Source of the DNA: Burkholderiales bacterium
GTDB lineage: Bacteria; Pseudomonadota; Gammaproteobacteria; Burkholderiales; Burkholderiaceae_C
Direction of reading: 5' to 3'
Assembly: GCA_016195825.1 (NCBI GenBank)
Contig: JACPYV010000075.1
Location: 1-63,291 of the forward strand
DNA length: 63,291 bases
Part shown: piece after piece, positions 12,014 through 20,603 of the stretch
How the letters are laid out: the number at the start of each line of letters is the position of its first letter
Position numbering within the stretch: position 1 is the first letter of the stretch
Made by a program: the position numbers and the translations under genes
The notes under the pieces: model-generated
The model's input: only the letters and a program-made list of their open reading frames with translations
Told to the model about the DNA's origin: nothing
The model's database searches: none

Positions 12014-12870
12014 GCACCCTAGATGCCGGCCGCTTGGCCATGCATGCCAAGCGCAAGCGCGTGAATGCCGTCGCGCTGATGCTGTCGCTGGGGGCTATGG
12101 CCTTCGGCGTGTTCTGGCTGATCTGGATCCTGTTCGAGACCATTTATCTCGGCATTGGCGGCCTGACCTTCGCCACCTTCACGCAAATGACGCCGCCGCC
12201 GCAGGCGGAAGGCGGTGGCCTGGCCAACGCCATCTTCGGCAGTTTCGTCATGGTGGGTCTGGCCACGTTGGTAGGCACCCCTGTCGGCATCCTGGCCGGC
12301 GTCTACCTCGCCGAGTACGGCCAGAAGACCTGGCTGGGCAGTGCGGTGCGCTTCATCAACGACATCTTGCTGTCCGCACCGTCCATCGTCGTGGGCCTGT
12401 TCGTCTACGCGGTGGTCGTGGCCAAGCTGAAGAGCTTCTCCGGCCTGGCGGGTTCGCTGGCGCTGGCGTTGCTGGTCATCCCGGTGGTCATCCGCACCAC
12501 CGAGAACATGCTCAGCCTGGTGCCCAATGCGCTGCGTGAAGCGGCCTACGCGCTGGGCACGCCCAAGTGGAAGGTCATCCTGTCCATCACGCTGAAGGCC
12601 GCGAGTGCGGGCGTCATCACCGGCATCCTGCTGGCGCTGGCCCGCGTGTCCGGCGAAACGGCGCCGCTGCTGTTCACGGCGCTATCCAACCAGTTCTGGA
12701 CCAGCGACGTCAGCGCGCCCATGGCCAGCCTGCCGGTGACGATCTTCAAGTTCGCGATGAGCCCCTACGAGAACTGGCAGAAGCTGGCATGGGCCGGCGT
12801 CTTCCTGATCACGGTCGGCGTGCTGCTGCTGAACATCCTCGCCCGCGTGCTCTTCAAGAACAAACACTAA
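12010..12870 (+). CDS. pstA: Phosphate ABC transporter permease PstA
   Basis: PstA is the second permease subunit of the phosphate transporter. The 286-residue protein has six membrane segments and a coupling (EAA) loop around [19 protein letters not shown] that would dock onto PstB. The ATG overlaps the pstC stop by 4 bp, so the two permeases are probably translated in equal amounts. pstB follows after 12 bp. Confidence 0.95.
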   Translation: MSTLDAGRLAMHAKRKRVNAVALMLSLGAMAFGVFWLIWILFETIYLGIGGLTFATFTQMTPPPQAEGGGLANAIFGSFVMVGLATLVGTPVGILAGVYLAEYGQKTWLGSAVRFINDILLSAPSIVVGLFVYAVVVAKLKSFSGLAGSLALALLVIPVVIRTTENMLSLVPNALREAAYALGTPKWKVILSITLKAASAGVITGILLALARVSGETAPLLFTALSNQFWTSDVSAPMASLPVTIFKFAMSPYENWQKLAWAGVFLITVGVLLLNILARVLFKNKH

Positions 12871-12882
12871 GGACCCGATCTC

Positions 12883-13668
12883 ATGGATGCCAAGATCGAA
12901 ACGCCCGTGGGCGAACGCGCCAAACTCTCGGTGCGCAACCTGAACTTTTACTACGGCAGCTTCCACGCGCTGAAGAACATCAACCTCGACATCCCCGAGA
13001 AGAAGGTCACCGCCTTCATCGGCCCGTCGGGTTGCGGCAAGTCCACGCTGTTGCGCACGCTGAACCGCATGTTCGAGCTCTACCCCGAGCAGCGCGCCGA
13101 AGGCCAGATCCTGCTGGACGGCGAGGACATCCTGGCCAGCGGCGAAGACGTCTCGCTGATCCGCGCCAAGATCGGCATGGTGTTCCAGAAGCCCACGCCG
13201 TTCCCGATGTCGATCTACGACAACATCGCCTTCGGTGTGCGCCTGTTCGAGACGCTGCCGCGCGTGGAGATGGACGAGCGCGTCGAGTGGGCCCTGAAGA
13301 AGGCCGCCCTCTGGACCGAGGTGAAGGACAAGCTCAACCAGAGCGGCTCCGGCCTCTCTGGTGGCCAGCAGCAGCGCCTGTGCATTGCACGTGGCATCGC
13401 CATCAAGCCCGAAGTGCTGCTGCTCGACGAGCCCTGCTCGGCACTGGACCCCATCTCCACCGGCAAGATCGAGGAGCTGATCCACGAACTGAAGAGCGAC
13501 TACACCGTTGCCATCGTGACTCACAACATGCAGCAGGCGGCACGCTGCTCGGACTACACGGCCTATATGTACCTGGGCGACTTGATTGAGTTCGGCCCCA
13601 CGGCCGAGCTGTTCATGAAGCCCAAGCGCAAGGACACGGAAGACTACATCACCGGCCGGTTCGGCTGA
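12883..13668 (+). CDS. pstB: Phosphate ABC transporter ATP-binding protein PstB
   Basis: PstB is the cytoplasmic ATPase that drives phosphate import. The 261-residue protein shows Walker [10 protein letters not shown], the Q-loop ([15 protein letters not shown]), the signature LSGGQQQR, Walker [14 protein letters not shown] and the H-loop VTHNMQQA. Length and motifs are standard. Together with PstSCA, PhoU and PhoR it also forms the phosphate-sensing complex. phoU follows after 14 bp with a strong AAGGAGG ribosome site. Confidence 0.97.
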   Translation: MDAKIETPVGERAKLSVRNLNFYYGSFHALKNINLDIPEKKVTAFIGPSGCGKSTLLRTLNRMFELYPEQRAEGQILLDGEDILASGEDVSLIRAKIGMVFQKPTPFPMSIYDNIAFGVRLFETLPRVEMDERVEWALKKAALWTEVKDKLNQSGSGLSGGQQQRLCIARGIAIKPEVLLLDEPCSALDPISTGKIEELIHELKSDYTVAIVTHNMQQAARCSDYTAYMYLGDLIEFGPTAELFMKPKRKDTEDYITGRFG

Positions 13669-13682
13669 TCAAGGAGGACGGT

Positions 13683-14390
13683 ATGGTGGACAAGCATCTC
13701 TCGACTCAGTTCGACGCCGAACTCAGTGGCATCTCGACCCGCGTGCTCGAAATGGGCGGCCTGGTGGAGGCCCAGGTGGCCCAGGCTGTGCAGGCCCTCA
13801 GCGACTTCTCGGCCGAGTCGGCCGACGAGGTCCTGGCCCGCGAAGGCCGCGTGAACTCGATGGAAATCGAGATCGACCGTGACCTCTCGACCATCATTGC
13901 GCGCCGCCAGCCTACGGCCCGCGACCTGCGCCTGCTGATCGCGATCAGCAAGAGCATCGCCAACCTGGAGCGCGTCGGTGACGAAGCAGCGCGCATCGCC
14001 CGCACCGTGCAGCGCTTGGTCGCCAGCGGCGTCTCCAGTCGCATGCGCGTGCCGATGTCGGACCTGGCCTTCGAGGCTGAACTGGCCACGGGCCAGCTGC
14101 GCAAGGCGCTGGACGCCTTTGCCCGCCTGGATGTGGAGCGTGCACTGGACGTGCTCAAGCATGACGACGAGATCGACAAGGAGTTCGACGGCCTGCTGCG
14201 CAAGCTCATCACCTACATGATGGAAGATCCGCGCACCATCTCGTCGTCGATCGATCTCGTGTTCGTGGCCAAGGCCATCGAGCGCGTCGGTGACCATGCC
14301 AAGAACCTGGCCGAAGTCATCATCTATGTGGTCAAGGGCCAGGACGTGCGTCACAACACGCCCGAAGCCGTCGAAACCATGGTGCGCTGA
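13683..14390 (+). CDS. phoU: Phosphate signalling regulator PhoU
   Basis: PhoU links the Pst transporter to the PhoR kinase and keeps the regulon off when phosphate is plentiful. The 235-residue all-helical protein has two PhoU repeats, each with metal-binding E/D-x-x-x-D-type motifs (RVGDEAARIARTV in the first, RVGDHAKNLAE in the second). It begins MVDKHLSTQFDAELSGIS. The ribosome site AAGGAGG lies 6 bp upstream. phoB begins 2 bp after its stop. Confidence 0.95.
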   Translation: MVDKHLSTQFDAELSGISTRVLEMGGLVEAQVAQAVQALSDFSAESADEVLAREGRVNSMEIEIDRDLSTIIARRQPTARDLRLLIAISKSIANLERVGDEAARIARTVQRLVASGVSSRMRVPMSDLAFEAELATGQLRKALDAFARLDVERALDVLKHDDEIDKEFDGLLRKLITYMMEDPRTISSSIDLVFVAKAIERVGDHAKNLAEVIIYVVKGQDVRHNTPEAVETMVR

Positions 14391-14392
14391 AG

Positions 14393-15094
14393 ATGAGCCG
14401 AATCCTTGTTGTCGAAGACGAATCGGCCATCGCCGAGCTGATCTCCATCAATCTGCGCCACGCGGGCTTCGAGGTCACGCTGGCCGGCAGCGCCACGGCG
14501 GCCCAGTACGAGGTGGACCGCGTCCTGCCCGACCTGGTCGTGCTGGACTGGATGCTGCCCGGCCAGAGTGGCGTGGCTCTGGCGCGCCAATGGCGCGGCG
14601 CGGCGCGAACCAAAGAGCTGCCGGTCATCATGTTGACGGCCCGCGCAGAGGAGGGCGACAAGATCGCCGGCCTGGACGCCGGGGCGGACGACTACGTAAC
14701 CAAGCCGTTCTCGACCAACGAGTTGCTGGCACGCATCCGCGCCGTGCTGCGCCGCAAGGCGCCCGAGGCGCTGGACAGCGCGGTCGAGGTCGGCCCGCTG
14801 CTGCTGGACCCGGGCACGCGCCGCGTCAGCCGTGACGGTGCTGAGGTCAAGCTGGGCCCCACCGAGTTCCGCCTGCTGCACTTCTTGATGACCCACCCGG
14901 AGCGCGTGCACAGTCGTTCGCAGCTGCTGGACCGCGTCTGGGGCGACCACGTCTTCATCGAGGAGCGCACCATCGACGTCCACGTCAAGCGCTTGCGTGA
15001 GGCGCTGGAGCGCGTGCAGTGCGCCCGCATGATCGAGACCGTGCGCGGCGCCGGTTACCGATTGACCCAACAGAGCAGCGCGCTCTCGGCCTGA
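14393..15094 (+). CDS. phoB: Phosphate regulon response regulator PhoB
   Basis: PhoB is the OmpR-family transcription activator of the phosphate regulon. The 233-residue protein has a receiver domain with acidic pocket residues E8-D9, the phosphorylation site D52 (VVLDWMLPG) and the conserved lysine in ADDYVTKPF. It ends with a winged-helix DNA-binding domain (from about residue 130; ERTIDVHVKRLRE is the recognition helix region). It presumably binds the PHO box upstream of pstS. phoR follows after 15 bp. Confidence 0.96.
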   Translation: MSRILVVEDESAIAELISINLRHAGFEVTLAGSATAAQYEVDRVLPDLVVLDWMLPGQSGVALARQWRGAARTKELPVIMLTARAEEGDKIAGLDAGADDYVTKPFSTNELLARIRAVLRRKAPEALDSAVEVGPLLLDPGTRRVSRDGAEVKLGPTEFRLLHFLMTHPERVHSRSQLLDRVWGDHVFIEERTIDVHVKRLREALERVQCARMIETVRGAGYRLTQQSSALSA

Positions 15095-15109
15095 GTTCCT
15101 TCCGACCCC

Positions 15110-16477
15110 ATGACCTGGTTGTTGCCGAGACTGCTGATGGCCCTCGGGGCCGCGCTGTTCGGGTTTGTCATTGGTGTGGCGGTTCGCACGGCCACGGGCA
15201 TCGACAGCCTGGGCCTGGGCATAGGTGTCGTCACCGGCGTGGTGCTGATGCTGCTGGTGGACGCCGTGCGCGGCAACCGGCTGCTGAACTGGTTGCGCGG
15301 CAACCAGCAGGACAACGCGCCGCGCGACACCGGCCTGTGGGGCGAGCTCGGTTACCGCGTCGAACGGGCCATGCGGGACCGCGACCGTGCCGTGACGCGC
15401 GGCAGGCTGGAGCTGGAGCAGTTCCTGTCGGCCATCGAGGCCTCGCCCAATGGCGTGCTGCTGTTGGACTCGCACGAGCACATCATCTGGTGCAACGGCG
15501 CGGCGGCCGATCATTTCGCGCTGGACCCCCAACGTGACCTGCAGCAGCGCATCACCAACCTCGTGCGTGCGCCTGCCTTCGTTGCCTATTTGCAGGCCGG
15601 CCGCTATGCCGAGCCGCTGGTGCTGGGTAATGGCCGCGGCCCGGGCACGCTGTCCATCATCGTGCGGGAGTACGGAGAGGGCATGCGCCTGGTGCTGTCG
15701 CTGGATGTCACCGAGCGGCTGCGCTCCGAGGCCATGCGGCGCGACTTCGTCGCCAACGTCTCGCACGAAATCCGCACGCCACTGACGGTCCTGTCCGGCT
15801 TCATCGAGACACTGCATTCACTGCCGCTGACGGCAGTGGAGCGCGACCGCGTGCTGGTGCTGATGAACCAGCAGACCCAGCGCATGCAGACGCTGGTAGC
15901 CGACCTGCTGACGCTGGCCCAGTTGGAAGGCAGCCCGCGCCCGGCACCGGACCGCTGGGTCGCACTGGACAACCTGCTGGTGCGCGTCGCGGCCGACGCC
16001 GAGGCCTTGTCCGCCGGCCGCCACCGGCTGAGGCTGAAACCCGAGACCGGTGTCGAGCTGGCCGGCATCGAAAGCGAGCTGCTGAGTGCGATCGCCAACC
16101 TTGTCACCAACGCCGTGCGCTACACGCCGGATGGCGGCGAGATCGAGGTGACGTGGCGGCTCCTGGACGGCGGCAGCGGGGAGCTGACCGTTGTCGACAC
16201 GGGCTTGGGCATTGCGCGCGAACACATCCCCCGCCTGACCGAGCGCTTCTACCGCGTGGACGGCAGCCGCTCGCGCGAGACCGGTGGCACGGGCCTGGGC
16301 CTGTCTATCGTCAAGCATGTCATGCAGCGCCATGGCGGCGAGCTGATGATCCAAAGCGATGTGGGCAAGGGCTCGAGATTCCGCCTCGTCTTCGCCGCCG
16401 CGCGCGTGCGCCAGGCCAGTGACTCAGCGCTGGGCGACGAGGCCGCGTTCGGCGGCGCCGTCCTGTCGGATCACTGA
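15110..16477 (+). CDS. phoR: Phosphate regulon sensor histidine kinase PhoR
   Basis: PhoR phosphorylates PhoB under phosphate limitation. The 455-residue protein has two membrane helices at residues about 3-25 and 30-50. A PAS-like domain follows at about 100-200 (IEASPNGVLLLDSHEHIIWCNGAA region). The dimerisation domain has the phospho-accepting His219 in VSHEIRTPL. The HATPase domain has N-box NLVTNAVRYTP and G-boxes DTGLGI and GGTGLGLSI. Its last 7 bp overlap the convergent membrane-protein gene. This closes the pst-pho operon. Confidence 0.95.
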   Translation: MTWLLPRLLMALGAALFGFVIGVAVRTATGIDSLGLGIGVVTGVVLMLLVDAVRGNRLLNWLRGNQQDNAPRDTGLWGELGYRVERAMRDRDRAVTRGRLELEQFLSAIEASPNGVLLLDSHEHIIWCNGAAADHFALDPQRDLQQRITNLVRAPAFVAYLQAGRYAEPLVLGNGRGPGTLSIIVREYGEGMRLVLSLDVTERLRSEAMRRDFVANVSHEIRTPLTVLSGFIETLHSLPLTAVERDRVLVLMNQQTQRMQTLVADLLTLAQLEGSPRPAPDRWVALDNLLVRVAADAEALSAGRHRLRLKPETGVELAGIESELLSAIANLVTNAVRYTPDGGEIEVTWRLLDGGSGELTVVDTGLGIAREHIPRLTERFYRVDGSRSRETGGTGLGLSIVKHVMQRHGGELMIQSDVGKGSRFRLVFAAARVRQASDSALGDEAAFGGAVLSDH

Positions 16478-18141
16478 CGCTTGAGCAGCACCAGCCCGGC
16501 GCTGCCGCTGCGGTCGGTCGGCCGCTTGACCTGGGCGATGACCTGCCAGCCTGGTGGCGTGGGTTGGCCCGCGCTGACGATGGCATAGCTGCAGCTGGAT
16601 GCGTTCAGCGAGCCGCGACCTCGCACAGTCCAACCGCCATGCCATTCAAGGGCGGCCAGCGTCGCCAGGTTCTGGCCCGGCGCGGCCAGGCAGGACACAT
16701 CGTCCGGCATGCGGGCCTTCAGCCGCGCCACCAGCGGCGCAAGGCTGCGCGCGTAGTCCAGCGGCGGCAGCAGCAGGCTCATGACCAACAGCCAGCCCAG
16801 GGCGACGCCGCCGGCCGGCAGGGCCAGGCTCTTCCACAGCGCATGTCGGTGGCGCGCCGTGCGCCAGCGCACCAGCGCCAGCCAGGACGCGGTGGCCGCG
16901 ACCGCCAGCACCAGCGCCATGACGCTGAACCGAGGCTCGAAACCTTCGGCCAGGCGGCGCAGATTGGCCAGCGGGCGTGCCGGCCAGCCAGTGTGCATGG
17001 ACAGGTAGTAGAGCCAGAAGAACAGCGCCGCCGCGCTGAAGAAGAACACCGAGAACCAGTCCACCGCGGCGGCGAAACCACGACTCAGCGTCGGCAGCGC
17101 GAACGCCGCCAGGATGGCCAGCGACGGGAGCGCCAGCAGCAGCGCACGCTCCGAGCCGTCCATGCCGACGCAGGCAGCCAGCGGCACCAGCAGCGCGATG
17201 GCCGGCACTGTGATGTGGCGGCGCAGGCCGTGGCGGCGCCAGCGCCACAGCGTCCACAGCGCCAGCGGCCCGGCCGGCCAGCAGAACCAGGCCAGCAGGC
17301 TCAGCAGCGAGCCGAGCTGGATGCCGGGGCGCACGCGCCAGGCCCAGCCGTCGAACGCCCAGGCGGCCAGCACGGCCAGCGTCAGTGCGCCCAGCAGCCA
17401 GATGCGCTGGTTCTTGGCCTCTTCATAGCTGGAGCGGTGGTTGAGCAGCACGCCCAGCAGACCCAGGGCGCAAGCCACCGTCGGCGCGCCACTGGCGGCC
17501 AGCACGGGCAGGGCGATGAGCACCGCGGCACGCGAGCGGCGGCGGCGATACGGCGCCGCCGCGAGACCGTAGAGATAGACAGACACCGCCAACAGCTGCA
17601 TCAGCTCCGGCGTTGTTTCATGCCCCAGCTGCAGAAGTCCCAGGGACGCCATCAGCGCCAGCAGCGCGCCGTCGGCGAGCGCGCGGGCGTAGTCGACCGC
17701 CTGGGCCTCGCCGCCGAAGGCGAAGGCCACGGGCTGGGCGGCATCGGTGCGGGCGAGATGGAAACAGGTGTACCAGACGGCCACGAGCACGCCGGCCAGC
17801 ACCAGCCCGTAGGGCAGCCGCGCCGCCACCGGCGCGTCCAGGAAGGGCAGGGCCTTGATCGCGAGCGCGCCCAGCCAGTACGGCAGCGGGCCACCGTCGG
17901 CCGGGATGCCGGCGATGGCTGGCTGCCACCACGGCGCATGGCCCTGGGCGATGCTGGCCATGAAGCCGAAGGCCGTCAGGTCGGCATTGCGCCAGGGCGC
18001 GCGGCCGAAGATGCCGGGCAGCACATAGGCCGCGCACAGCAGGATCAGCGCCAGGCGCGGCAGGCGCTCGACGCCGCGTTCGGCCACGATGGCGGGGGTG
18101 GGGAGATTCACGCGCAAAAGTTCGTTGGAGCCGGTCGGCAT
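16471..18141 (-). CDS. GT-C-like polytopic membrane protein (ArnT-related glycosyltransferase candidate)
   Basis: The 556-residue protein has about ten to twelve membrane segments and a soluble carboxy-terminal domain of about 100 residues. The first extracytoplasmic loop (GRAPWRNADLTAFGFMAS, then GGPLPYWLGALAIK) resembles the loop carrying the catalytic aspartate of ArnT/PMT-type GT-C glycosyltransferases, with D in RNAD at the expected place. Those enzymes move lipid-linked sugars to lipid A or proteins in the periplasm. The usual DE-R-Y motif is not intact, so activity is uncertain. The gene overlaps the end of phoR and follows rpmE2 on the minus strand, separated from it by a terminator. 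Confidence 0.6.
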   Translation of the reverse strand: MPTGSNELLRVNLPTPAIVAERGVERLPRLALILLCAAYVLPGIFGRAPWRNADLTAFGFMASIAQGHAPWWQPAIAGIPADGGPLPYWLGALAIKALPFLDAPVAARLPYGLVLAGVLVAVWYTCFHLARTDAAQPVAFAFGGEAQAVDYARALADGALLALMASLGLLQLGHETTPELMQLLAVSVYLYGLAAAPYRRRRSRAAVLIALPVLAASGAPTVACALGLLGVLLNHRSSYEEAKNQRIWLLGALTLAVLAAWAFDGWAWRVRPGIQLGSLLSLLAWFCWPAGPLALWTLWRWRRHGLRRHITVPAIALLVPLAACVGMDGSERALLLALPSLAILAAFALPTLSRGFAAAVDWFSVFFFSAAALFFWLYYLSMHTGWPARPLANLRRLAEGFEPRFSVMALVLAVAATASWLALVRWRTARHRHALWKSLALPAGGVALGWLLVMSLLLPPLDYARSLAPLVARLKARMPDDVSCLAAPGQNLATLAALEWHGGWTVRGRGSLNASSCSYAIVSAGQPTPPGWQVIAQVKRPTDRSGSAGLVLLKRQ

Positions 18142-18163
18142 GATGCCGTCAAAGGAGGCCGAG

Positions 18164-18192
18164 AAAGCAAAAGGGCAGCCTGAGCTGCCCTT
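18164..18192 (-). terminator. Intrinsic terminator after rpmE2
   Basis: Read on the minus strand, AAGGGCAGC (18192-18184) pairs with GCTGCCCTT (18179-18171) around a 4-nt loop, followed by TTTT GC TTT. It is positioned 34 bp after the rpmE2 stop. Confidence 0.75.
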
Positions 18193-18225
18193 GTATCGTT
18201 GGCGCGGCGAGACGCCGCAGGCCCA

Positions 18226-18483
18226 TTACTTCTTGATGCCGACGCGCGCAAACTTGTTGCGGAACTTCTCGACGCGACCACCGAGGTTGTCGATGCTCTT
18301 TTGCGTGCCGGTGTAGAAGGGATGCGACTCGCTGGTGGTTTCCAGCTTCACCAGCGGCAGCTTCTTGCCGTCCAGCTCGATCATTTCCTTGGTCTGCACG
18401 GTCGAACGCGTGATGAACTGGAAACCGTTGGACTGGTCGACGAACACGACGTCGCGGTAGTTGGGGTGAATGCCGTCTTTCAT
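18226..18483 (-). CDS. rpmE2: 50S ribosomal protein L31 type B
   Basis: The 85-residue protein begins [18 protein letters not shown], typical of type B L31. It lacks the zinc-binding cysteines of type A L31, so it is the zinc-independent paralogue. L31 sits at the subunit interface between 50S and 30S. The gene lies between rho and a terminator on the minus strand, the common Burkholderiales order rho-rpmE2. No zinc-uptake regulator site was recognised upstream. Confidence 0.96.
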   Translation of the reverse strand: MKDGIHPNYRDVVFVDQSNGFQFITRSTVQTKEMIELDGKKLPLVKLETTSESHPFYTGTQKSIDNLGGRVEKFRNKFARVGIKK

Positions 18484-18564
18484 GGGAACCTCTTGGCTAG
18501 GTCGGGAGCCACGCCGACCGCTGTTGTGGATGCAGTGGGCGCACTTTCCGGGGTATCAGGGCGG

Positions 18565-18585
18565 AAAACCCGCGATTGTAGCGGG
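18565..18585 (-). promoter_or_regulatory. Short hairpin with overlapping -10 box between rho and rpmE2
   Basis: On the minus strand CCCGC-TACAATC-GCGGG is followed by TTTT. This could be a weak rho terminator. The loop holds TACAAT (18580-18575), a good -10 hexamer for an rpmE2 promoter. No convincing -35 box is visible. Confidence 0.35.
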
Positions 18586-18617
18586 CTTCCCTGCAGTTTG
18601 GCTAGTTTGGGCTGAAG

Positions 18618-19883
18618 TTACCCGCCGCGCCGCATCATGTCGAAGAAGTCCAGGTTGTTCTTCGACGCCTTCATCTTGTCGAGGATGAACTCCATCGCCT
18701 CGATCTCGTCCATGTTGTAGAGCAGCTTGCGCAGGATCCAGCTCTTTTGCAGGATCTCGGGCTTGAGCAGCAACTCTTCGCGACGGGTGCCGGACTTGTT
18801 GATCAGGATGGAGGGGTAGACACGCTTCTCGGCCATGCGGCGATCCAGGTGGATTTCGCAGTTGCCGGTGCCCTTGAACTCTTCGTAGATCACCTCGTCC
18901 ATCTTGGAGCCGGTGTCGATCAGCGCGGTGCCGATGATGGTCAGCGAGCCGCCTTCCTCAATGTTGCGCGCGGCGCCGAAGAAGCGCTTGGGGCGCTGCA
19001 GCGCGTTGGCGTCCACGCCGCCGGTCAGCACCTTGCCAGAGCTGGGTAGCACGTTGTTGTAGGCGCGGGCCAGGCGGGTGATCGAGTCCAGCAGGATGAT
19101 CACGTCCTTCTTCAGCTCCACCAGGCGCTTGGCGCGCTCGATGACCATCTCGGCCACCTGCACGTGGCGGGCGGCGGGCTCGTCGAAGGTGGAGCTGATG
19201 ACCTCGCCACGCACGGTGCGGATCATCTCGGTCACTTCCTCGGGGCGCTCGTCTACCAGCAGCACGATGAGGTGGCAGTCCGGATGGTTGGCCACCAGCG
19301 CATGCGCCAGGCTCTTCATCATCTCGGTCTTGCCGGTCTTGGGCTGCGACACGATCAGCGCGCGCTGGCCTTTGCCGATGGGCGCGATCAGGTCGACGAT
19401 GCGGCCGGTGATGTTCTCTTCGCCCTTGAAGTTTTCGCGTTCGAGCTTGAACTGCTCCTTGGGAAACAAGGGCGTCAGGTTCTCGAACATGATCTTGTTC
19501 TTGCTCTCCTCCGGCGTCTGGTTGTTGACGCGGTCAACCTTGACCAGCGCAAAGTAGCGCTCGCCGTCCTTGGGCACGCGCACTTCGCCCTCCACCAGGT
19601 CGCCGGTGTGCAGGTTGAAGCGGCGGATCTGGCTCGGGCTCAGGTAGATGTCGTCAGTCGACGCCATGTAGCTGGCTTCGATAGAGCGCAGGAAGCCGAA
19701 GCCGTCCGGGAGCACTTCGAGCACACCGTCGCCGAAGACCTGCTCGCCGGCCTTGGCGCGCTTCTTCATGATGGCGAACATCAGCTCCTGCTTGCGCAGA
19801 CGCGTGACGTTGTCGATCTCCAACTCCTCGCCCATCTGGATCAGGGCGGAGACGTGTAGGGCTTTGAGTTCGGAAAGATGCAT
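18618..19883 (-). CDS. rho: Transcription termination factor Rho
   Basis: Rho is the hexameric RNA helicase that ends transcription at C-rich sites. The 421-residue protein starts [20 protein letters not shown]. It has the cold-shock-like RNA-binding domain ([20 protein letters not shown] region). Walker A is in [13 protein letters not shown], with the Q-loop and R-loop in the ATPase domain. A longer in-frame reading to 19976 is rejected because MHLSEL is the standard start. The 246-bp stretch up to trxA holds no gene and is probably its leader, where rho genes are often autoregulated. It contains a small GGGTG-TTCACCC-like palindrome just before the start. Confidence 0.97.
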   Translation of the reverse strand: MHLSELKALHVSALIQMGEELEIDNVTRLRKQELMFAIMKKRAKAGEQVFGDGVLEVLPDGFGFLRSIEASYMASTDDIYLSPSQIRRFNLHTGDLVEGEVRVPKDGERYFALVKVDRVNNQTPEESKNKIMFENLTPLFPKEQFKLERENFKGEENITGRIVDLIAPIGKGQRALIVSQPKTGKTEMMKSLAHALVANHPDCHLIVLLVDERPEEVTEMIRTVRGEVISSTFDEPAARHVQVAEMVIERAKRLVELKKDVIILLDSITRLARAYNNVLPSSGKVLTGGVDANALQRPKRFFGAARNIEEGGSLTIIGTALIDTGSKMDEVIYEEFKGTGNCEIHLDRRMAEKRVYPSILINKSGTRREELLLKPEILQKSWILRKLLYNMDEIEAMEFILDKMKASKNNLDFFDMMRRGG

Positions 19884-20129
19884 GGGTGAACACCCGTCAG
19901 GGGCCGCAGCGCCAGCCAAGGCGTTTGCGGCGTTATCACGGCCGCCCCAGAAAAGGACCGAATCGCTGTCGCTCAAACGGCGAGCGACGCAGATTCGACA
20001 ACTGACTCAGTGGGGGAAGGGGGGCCGAGTCCACGCTGGCTGGGCACTCATGTGCCCGGGGCGTGTTGGCTTTGGCTGCTGCGGCGAGGCGCCGGGAGGC
20101 GCTGGACTCGCTGCAGCAGTTGGGCGCGA

Positions 20130-20459
20130 TTATAGGTTCGCGTCGAGGAAGGCGGTCAACTGGGCCTTGGAGAGGGCGCCGACCTTGGTTGCAGCCAACT
20201 GACCGTCCTTGAACAGCATCAGCGTCGGGATGCCGCGGATACCGAACTTGGCCGGCACTTCCCGGTTTTCGTCGACGTTCATCTTGGCGATCTGCAGCTT
20301 GTCACCGTAGCCGGTGGCCACCTCGTCCAGGATGGGCGCGATCATCTTGCAGGGGCCGCACCACTCGGCCCAGTAGTCCACCAGCACGGGCTTGCCCGCC
20401 TGGATGACGTCGGCGTCGAAGGACGCGTCGGAAACATGTTTGATCAGTTCGCTGCTCAT
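20130..20459 (-). CDS. trxA: Thioredoxin 1
   Basis: TrxA is the 109-residue disulfide reductase serving ribonucleotide reductase and general thiol homeostasis. The active site WCGPC is at residues 33-37 (C34, C37), and the cis-proline loop RGIPTLMLF is present. The start at [14 protein letters not shown] is the normal one; the very long upstream open frame is an artefact of high GC. A TCCTCC-complement ribosome site (GAATCCTCC read on minus) lies just upstream. It precedes rho on the same strand, the order also known from E. coli. Confidence 0.97.
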   Translation of the reverse strand: MSSELIKHVSDASFDADVIQAGKPVLVDYWAEWCGPCKMIAPILDEVATGYGDKLQIAKMNVDENREVPAKFGIRGIPTLMLFKDGQLAATKVGALSKAQLTAFLDANL

Positions 20460-20603
20460 GGGAGGATTCCTTGGCCTCAAAGGGTTGGCGGTCGCCGCGA
20501 GGGCACCGTCCGGATAGGCAAAATCATTGTGACATAGCGCTTTTGCCCGGATGGTCACGAGGGTGACCGAAGCATTGGCAGACGTGAGGGCGGGAGGCCC
20601 GGA

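Noticed and set aside
16564..18183. 539-codon plus-strand frame opposite the GT-C-like membrane protein
   Set aside because: The minus-strand frame has clear membrane helices; the plus frame is Arg/Gln/His-rich and meaningless.
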